This document shows, in pieces, positions 15,894 to 20,158 of a stretch of DNA of 20,158 nucleotides (positions within the stretch are counted from its first letter, which is position 1; every line of letters starts with the position of its first letter). This DNA is from CAYRWR01 sp964537555. GTDB taxonomy: Bacteria; Spirochaetota; Brevinematia; Brevinematales; CAYRWR01. The position numbers and the translations under genes were made by a program. The DNA lies in the NCBI GenBank assembly GCA_964537555.1, contig CAZIAD010000055.1:1-20158 (forward strand), given 5' to 3'. The notes below the pieces were generated by a model, which saw nothing but the letters and a program-made list of their open reading frames with translations, was not told the DNA's origin and ran no database searches.

Positions 15894-15911
15894 ATAATGA
15901 AAATTTAAAAT

Positions 15912-17813
15912 TTATTTATCGTCATCTACCACTTCAGCATCTACGACCCGGTCACCATCGTTTTTATTCTGTTGGGGTGCATCACTACCGGGTTGAGGTC
16001 CAGGCTGAGCGCCCCCTTCAGGATAAAGCTTTTTAGCTATTTCACCGGAAACCTTTTCCAGGGATTCCATAGCCGCCTTGATTTTGGCTTCATCATCGCC
16101 CTTTATGGCTTCTTTTACTGCTGCAATACCGGCTTCCGCTTCTTTTTTCTGAGCTTCGTCAATCTTGTCTCCGCTATCACGGATGGCCTTTTCCAGTCCC
16201 AGAGCCAGGCCATCAGCCTGATTTTTCAGTTCGACCAGTTCTTTGGCTTTTTTATCGGATTCAGCATTTTTCTCTGCATCTTCCTGCATCTTCTTTATTT
16301 CTGCTTCTGAGAGTCCGGAGCTGGATTCTATGCGGATCTTTTGCTCCTTGCCTGTACCCGTGTCTTTGGCTGATACATGGAGTATACCATTGGCGTCGAT
16401 ATCGAAACTGACTTCGATCTGAGGTACTCCCCGGGGGGCAGGAGGGATCCCATCCAGGTTAAACATACCCAGAGTACGGTTATCTTTAGCCATCGGTCTC
16501 TCGCCCTGCAGGACGTGAATGGTCACCATAGACTGATTATTTTCAGCGGTAGAGAAGATCTGAGACTTCTTGGCAGGGATAGTGGTATTCCTGGAAATGA
16601 GAACAGTGTCTACCCCACCCAGGGTCTCGATACCCAGGGATAAAGGAGTGACATCCAGTAATAACAGGTCCTTAACATCACCCGCTAATACACCACCCTG
16701 TATTGCAGCTCCCATAGCTACTACTTCATCCGGGTTTACCCCTTTGGAAGCTTCTTTTCCGAATACCTGCTTCACGATCTCCTGGATAAGGGGCATTCTG
16801 ATCTGGCCGCCTACCAGGATGACTTCATCGATCTCACCCTTCCCGATTTTGGCATCCCTTAATACAGCCTCACAGGGAGCAATTGATCTCTCGATGATAG
16901 GACGGGTAATACTTTCCAGCTGAGCCCGGGTAATAGTCATCTGAAGGTGCTTGGGGCCGCTGGCATCAGCAGTAATAAAGGGAAGATTGACCTGAGACTC
17001 CATCTTGGAAGAGAGTTCTATCTTGGTCTTTTCAGCAGTATCTTTAAGACGCTGTACCGCCATGGTGTCTCCGGACAGATCTATACCGGATTCTTTTTTA
17101 TATTCTGCAATGATGAAATCCATAAGAGCATGATCGAGGTCATCACCACCGAGGTGAGTATCCCCATTAGTAGCCTTTACTTCAAATACTCCATCCCCGA
17201 TCTCGAGGATAGATATATCAAAGGTACCGCCACCAAAGTCATAGACAGCTACCATACCTTCTTTCTTTTTATCCATACCATAGGCTAATGCTGCCGCAGT
17301 AGGCTCGTTAATGATACGTTCTACTTTTAATCCGGCGATAGTCCCGGCGTCTTTAGTAGCCTGACGCTGTGAATCGTTAAAATAGGCAGGGACTGTGATC
17401 ACTGCTGAATCTACAGTGGTACCCAGATAGTCCTCTGCAGCCTGTTTTAGCTTCTGCAGGACTTTTGCAGCGATTTCCTGGGGGCTAAAGTCGCCATCGC
17501 GGGTTTTGAATCTTACATCACTATGTGAGCCTGCTATTACCTTATAAGGTACCTTAGCGATCTCTTTTCCCGCTTCATCATAACGCATACCAATAAATCT
17601 TTTGGCCGAATAGATTGTGTTATCGTGATTGGTGACCATCTGGTTTTTAGCGGGCTGTCCGACTACGGTCTCTCCTTTCTCAGTGAAAGCCACAATAGAA
17701 GGGGTAGTTCTTTGACCTTCCTGATTGGGAATCACGGTAGGCTGTCCATTCTCCATAATTGCGACTACAGAGTTTGTAGTCCCTAGATCGATTCCAATAA
17801 CTTTTCCTGCCAT
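15912..17813 (-). CDS. dnaK: Chaperone DnaK (Hsp70)
   Basis: ATP-driven chaperone for nascent and stress-damaged proteins, working with DnaJ and GrpE. It has 633 residues, normal length. Nucleotide-binding domain about 1-380: phosphate loop IGIDLGTTNSVVAI at 6-19, TVPAYFNDSQRQATKDAG, RIINEPTAAALAYG, VYDFGGGTFDISIL and VILVGGQIRMP. Linker DLLLLDVTPLSLG, then the substrate-binding beta domain and helical lid, ending in the conserved acidic tail VVDAEVVDDDK. The ATG at 17813 lies 2 nt after the grpE stop, and its GAGG site is inside the last grpE codons, so translation of the two is coupled. No internal promoter is obvious. Confidence 0.98.
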   Translation of the reverse strand: MAGKVIGIDLGTTNSVVAIMENGQPTVIPNQEGQRTTPSIVAFTEKGETVVGQPAKNQMVTNHDNTIYSAKRFIGMRYDEAGKEIAKVPYKVIAGSHSDVRFKTRDGDFSPQEIAAKVLQKLKQAAEDYLGTTVDSAVITVPAYFNDSQRQATKDAGTIAGLKVERIINEPTAAALAYGMDKKKEGMVAVYDFGGGTFDISILEIGDGVFEVKATNGDTHLGGDDLDHALMDFIIAEYKKESGIDLSGDTMAVQRLKDTAEKTKIELSSKMESQVNLPFITADASGPKHLQMTITRAQLESITRPIIERSIAPCEAVLRDAKIGKGEIDEVILVGGQIRMPLIQEIVKQVFGKEASKGVNPDEVVAMGAAIQGGVLAGDVKDLLLLDVTPLSLGIETLGGVDTVLISRNTTIPAKKSQIFSTAENNQSMVTIHVLQGERPMAKDNRTLGMFNLDGIPPAPRGVPQIEVSFDIDANGILHVSAKDTGTGKEQKIRIESSSGLSEAEIKKMQEDAEKNAESDKKAKELVELKNQADGLALGLEKAIRDSGDKIDEAQKKEAEAGIAAVKEAIKGDDEAKIKAAMESLEKVSGEIAKKLYPEGGAQPGPQPGSDAPQQNKNDGDRVVDAEVVDDDK

Positions 17814-17815
17814 TT

Positions 17816-18403
17816 TTATTCCTCGCTCTGTATTTCTTTTTCTATTTTCTTTGCGACTTTTACTTTGGAGTGCCTTAAGACTGCATCACCCATCATATAG
17901 CCTTTTTCAAATTCTTCTATTACTGTCTTTTCGAACTCTATATCTGCCCTGTCTTCTATCAGCATTGCTTCATGAAGATTAGGGTCAAATTCTTTGCCTA
18001 TGCATTCAATAGGTCTCACATGATATCCCTCAAACAGATCATGGATCTGACTGTGGACCATTTTGATTCCTTCCAGAAGGGCATCAAAATTCTTACTTTC
18101 TTCACTGGTTTTTATGCCTCTGTCAAAGTTATCCAAAATAGGCAAAATAGCTGCTACCAGGTCTTTGTTGGCAGTCACACGGTATTCATCTTTTTCTTTT
18201 AGCATTCTTTTACGGTAGTTGTCAAACTCAGCTGCTTTTCTAAGCAGCATATCCTGCAATTCAGCTTTTTCCACATTTAATTGCTCAATCTCATGTTGCA
18301 GCTTTTCAGTCTCAGATAATTTCTTTTTTTCTTTATGATTTTTTTTATCTTGTTTATGCTCTGAAGCCGCAGCTTCAGTCTTCTCCATCTCCATCTGGGA
18401 CAC
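17816..18403 (-). CDS. grpE: GrpE nucleotide-exchange factor
   Basis: GrpE dimers release ADP from DnaK. It has 195 residues, normal length. A charged Glu/Lys-rich N-terminus precedes a long helical region at about residues 30-85 (QHEIEQLNVEKAELQDMLLR, then EFDNYRKR). The beta domain follows, with GIKMVHSQIHDLFE, GKEFDPNLHEAM and KGYMMGDAVLRHSKV. The start is GTG at 18403, 6 nt after a strong AGGAGGAG (18417-18410); the in-frame ATG at 18394 would be too far from it. It is first in the grpE-dnaK-dnaJ operon. No hrcA lies upstream; the neighbour on that side is a divergent gene. Confidence 0.96.
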   Translation of the reverse strand: MSQMEMEKTEAAASEHKQDKKNHKEKKKLSETEKLQHEIEQLNVEKAELQDMLLRKAAEFDNYRKRMLKEKDEYRVTANKDLVAAILPILDNFDRGIKTSEESKNFDALLEGIKMVHSQIHDLFEGYHVRPIECIGKEFDPNLHEAMLIEDRADIEFEKTVIEEFEKGYMMGDAVLRHSKVKVAKKIEKEIQSEE

Positions 18404-18436
18404 CGCCTACTCCTCCTGTAAGATTACTTACTAATT

Positions 18437-18465
18437 AATTTAAACAATGCGATTCCAATCGTCAA
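18437..18465 (-). promoter_or_regulatory. Promoter of the grpE-dnaK-dnaJ operon, with short palindrome in its spacer
   Basis: On the minus strand TTGACG (18465-18460), a 17-nt spacer and TAAATT (18442-18437). The spacer contains the palindrome CGATTCCAATCG (18450-18461), which could be an operator for a dyad-binding repressor. A CIRCE element (TTAGCACTC-N9-GAGTGCTAA), the usual HrcA target, is not seen. Hexamers and spacing are good; the operator role is inference. Confidence 0.55.
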
Positions 18466-18503
18466 GTCAATTTAAATGTAATTAATGAATTAGATATTAA
18501 TGA

Positions 18504-18523
18504 TTTTCGGTAAATTCCGAAAA
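18504..18523. repeat. Inverted repeat upstream of the HEAT-repeat gene
   Basis: TTTTCGG (18504-18510), six bases, CCGAAAA (18517-18523): exact 7-bp arms. It lies 28 nt before the HEAT gene start and upstream of the grpE promoter. It has no T tract placed for termination on either strand, so an operator or a 5' leader hairpin is more likely. Confidence 0.5.
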
Positions 18524-18550
18524 ACATAAAGTACCTAAAAGGAGTTCACT

Positions 18551-19564
18551 ATGAAAAAGTATATATTCGTCTTTATAGGCCTGTTATTCATGAGTACAGC
18601 CTTTAGTCAGGAAAAAAAGGATAAGCTGGATCCTCAGGTACTGGAACAATGGAAAAAAAACATGGAATTCGGGATATCTGATCAACGCAGTAAGACTATA
18701 AAGCAGATCTCGCAGTCTAAAAGCAGTGAAGCCTATTACCTCATAGAAAATGCATTGCTCTCAGACTTTAATTCCGGGGTACGCGGCGATGCAGCCTATA
18801 CACTGGTCTCATTGAAAATCGATAAAAGCGATCTGTGGACAAAGGCTCTCAGCAAAGAAAAAAACACTGAAGTCTTACGCCGAATCGTTTTCGCCATATC
18901 TGAACTGAAAATAAGCGGACTGGGCCGTGAATTGTTCCTGGTACTGACTAATTATATAGATAAACCCGAAGAAAACTACCTCTCAGCTGCTACAGTAAGA
19001 GCCCTGGGTGAGATAAAGTATACCCCGGCCTCCCAGTTTATTTATGCCTTACTTACTAATTTTGCTATTCCTGCGGAGATAAGAAGTGCGTCAGCTATTG
19101 CCATTGGTGATATAGGCACGGATGCGGAATTGGATCATGTGCAGTTTATTGTAGAAAATCCCGGTGAAGATAAAGCAGTGCGTATGTATTCAGCCTTTGC
19201 TCTGGGTAAGAGCGGAAATAAGAAATACATAGATATCTTATTCAATATTATCGCAAATGATAAAGAAGACCAAAATGTCCGTCTTTATTCGATTGCCGGC
19301 CTGGAATACATTAAAGACCCCTCAGTAGAAGACAGGTTAATAGAATTGTGCAAGGTAGACCATAAAAGTATAAGAGTCAAGGCAATAGAGACCCTGGGTA
19401 AAATGAAAAGTGAAAAAGCCAAAGCTATTCTGATATATAAAGCTAAATATGATCCGGAATTTGAAGTCATCAAAGCAGCCAAAAAAGCACTGCAAAATAT
19501 GGATGTAGACCTGGACAAACTATCTGAAGAAGAAAAGAAAAAATCTGAAACCGCGGGTAAATAG
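18551..19564 (+). CDS. Exported HEAT-repeat protein
   Basis: 337 residues from ATG at 18551 with AAAAGGAG 7 nt upstream. The N-terminus MKKYIFVFIGLLFMSTAFSQ is a Sec signal peptide, probably cut after AFS, so the mature protein should be periplasmic. The rest is a series of about eight helical HEAT or PBS-lyase-like repeats, each with a V-R-x-x-A-x-x-A-L-G pattern. Examples are GVRGDAAYTLVSL, YLSAATVRALGEI, EIRSASAIAIGDIG, AVRMYSAFALGKSG and SIRVKAIETLGKM. Such repeats form an alpha-solenoid for protein binding; no catalytic residues are seen. The C-terminus is a short Lys/Glu-rich tail. It is divergent from grpE with a shared 147-nt upstream region and has its own terminator, so it is a single-gene unit. 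The partner is unknown. Confidence 0.88.
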   Translation: MKKYIFVFIGLLFMSTAFSQEKKDKLDPQVLEQWKKNMEFGISDQRSKTIKQISQSKSSEAYYLIENALLSDFNSGVRGDAAYTLVSLKIDKSDLWTKALSKEKNTEVLRRIVFAISELKISGLGRELFLVLTNYIDKPEENYLSAATVRALGEIKYTPASQFIYALLTNFAIPAEIRSASAIAIGDIGTDAELDHVQFIVENPGEDKAVRMYSAFALGKSGNKKYIDILFNIIANDKEDQNVRLYSIAGLEYIKDPSVEDRLIELCKVDHKSIRVKAIETLGKMKSEKAKAILIYKAKYDPEFEVIKAAKKALQNMDVDLDKLSEEEKKKSETAGK

Positions 19565-19588
19565 TTTTATTAACCTCCCCTTTGATTA

Positions 19589-19621
19589 GAAAGCCTCCCT
19601 AAGTGGAGGCTTTCTTTATTT
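19589..19621 (+). terminator. Rho-independent terminator of the HEAT-repeat gene
   Basis: GAAAGCCTCC (19589-19598) pairs exactly with GGAGGCTTTC (19605-19614) around a 6-nt loop, followed by TTTATTTA. It sits 25 nt after the HEAT gene stop. Confidence 0.9.
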
Positions 19622-19638
19622 ACTGTATTGATATTTAT

Positions 19639-19644
19639 TATAAT
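19639..19644 (+). promoter_or_regulatory. -10 box for the polyphosphate kinase gene
   Basis: A perfect TATAAT 29 nt before the start codon. The -35 position at 17 nt (TTATTT, 19616-19621) is poor and overlaps the T tract of the preceding terminator, so only the -10 is convincing. Confidence 0.45.
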
Positions 19645-19672
19645 CCGCGATACAATTAATCAGAGGTGACAA

Positions 19673-20158
19673 ATGTTAGATAAGATCCCTTTAGACCGGG
19701 TACTGGCAAAAGCAGAATACACATCCCAGAAGGATGCTCTGGAAGCTGAACTGGGCCGGCTTCAACGTCAGGCCAGAGAAATGAATGTCCCCATCATTAT
19801 CGTTTTCGAGGGCTGGGATGCAGCCGGTAAAGGCACTCTGATTAACCGACTTATCCAGGCCCTTGATCCCAGGGGATTTCAGGTCATACCCGTCAGTGCA
19901 CCCAATGGTGAAGAGATAAACCGTCCATTTTTATGGAGATTCTGGAAGAACACTCCTGCCCGGGGCCGGATCTCTATTTTTGACCGAAGCTGGTACGGCA
20001 GAGTCACTATAGATAAAGTAGAAGGCTTGATTAATAAAAAACAATTATCCCAGGCATTTCATGAGATCAGAAATTTTGAGAAACAGCTCAGTGACGACGG
20101 AAACATTATCATCAAGATCTTTTTACACATAGATAAAAAGGAACAAAAGAAAATTAAA
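19673..20158 (+). CDS. PPK2-family polyphosphate phosphotransferase, N-terminal part (runs off the right edge)
   Basis: PPK2 enzymes move phosphate between polyphosphate and nucleotides. 162 codons are visible from ATG at 19673, 6 nt after AGAGG. Signatures are a Walker A loop with preceding strand, IIIVFEGWDAAGKGT (residues 41-55), then LDPRGF, RPFLWRFWKNTPARGRI and the lid/catalytic FDRSWYGRV (about residues 108-116). The EGWDAAGKG form with the PFLWRFW and FDRSWYGRV blocks resembles the polyphosphate:AMP phosphotransferase type, which often has two tandem PPK2 domains. Only one domain is in view, so the class cannot be settled. It is probably transcribed alone from a promoter just after the HEAT terminator. 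Confidence 0.88.
   Translation, partial: MLDKIPLDRVLAKAEYTSQKDALEAELGRLQRQAREMNVPIIIVFEGWDAAGKGTLINRLIQALDPRGFQVIPVSAPNGEEINRPFLWRFWKNTPARGRISIFDRSWYGRVTIDKVEGLINKKQLSQAFHEIRNFEKQLSDDGNIIIKIFLHIDKKEQKKIK

Noticed and set aside
18404..18550. CIRCE operator upstream of grpE
   Set aside because: No TTAGCACTC-N9-GAGTGCTAA-like dyad is present; the dyads seen are different sequences.

Overview
The window looks like chromosomal DNA of a flagellated spirochaete (phylum Spirochaetota). Two adjacent paralogues of the spirochaete-specific flagellar sheath protein FlaA, two lipoproteins with short spirochaete-style lipoboxes, and moderate G+C (roughly 40-45%, judged by eye) with AT-rich intergenic DNA support this. 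I cannot assign a genus. There is no rRNA, tRNA, CRISPR array, insertion sequence or phage gene, and no intergenic stretch exceeds about 185 bases.

Left part (1-6414, all minus strand). Reading in the direction of transcription: a DUF1015-family protein, a lipoprotein with a C-terminal FlgD-like Ig domain, panD (aspartate decarboxylase), two flaA genes, a strong terminator, a seven-repeat WD40 lipoprotein, and a GAF-like/PilZ-like protein cut by the window edge. panD and both flaA genes are tightly spaced. They are preceded by a good sigma70-like promoter and, further upstream, by a sequence resembling a sigma28 (FliA) flagellar promoter. This would tie a coenzyme A pathway gene to flagellar expression.

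Middle part (6540-14709, plus strand). A near-consensus promoter drives rdgB (nucleotide-pool cleaning). priA (replication restart), mrdA (PBP2) and rodA (SEDS glycosyltransferase) follow, with an unrecognised acidic 144-residue protein behind rodA. mrdA and rodA encode the elongation transpeptidase/polymerase pair for the lateral wall. gapN (non-phosphorylating GAPDH type) follows, probably from its own promoter, and lacks the usual catalytic glutamate of aldehyde dehydrogenases. A 16-bp perfect hairpin then serves as a terminator for both converging transcription units.

Right part (14724-20158). The minus-strand grpE-dnaK-dnaJ chaperone operon has a GC-rich hairpin between dnaK and dnaJ and no visible CIRCE operator. 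Divergent from grpE is an exported HEAT-repeat protein with its own terminator, followed by the start of a PPK2-type polyphosphate phosphotransferase that runs off the right edge.

I see no clear new defence or mobile system. The best leads are the possible sigma28 control of panD-flaA-flaA, the lipoprotein with a FlgD-like domain upstream of it, the altered active site of GapN, and the inverted repeats in the grpE/HEAT intergenic region.
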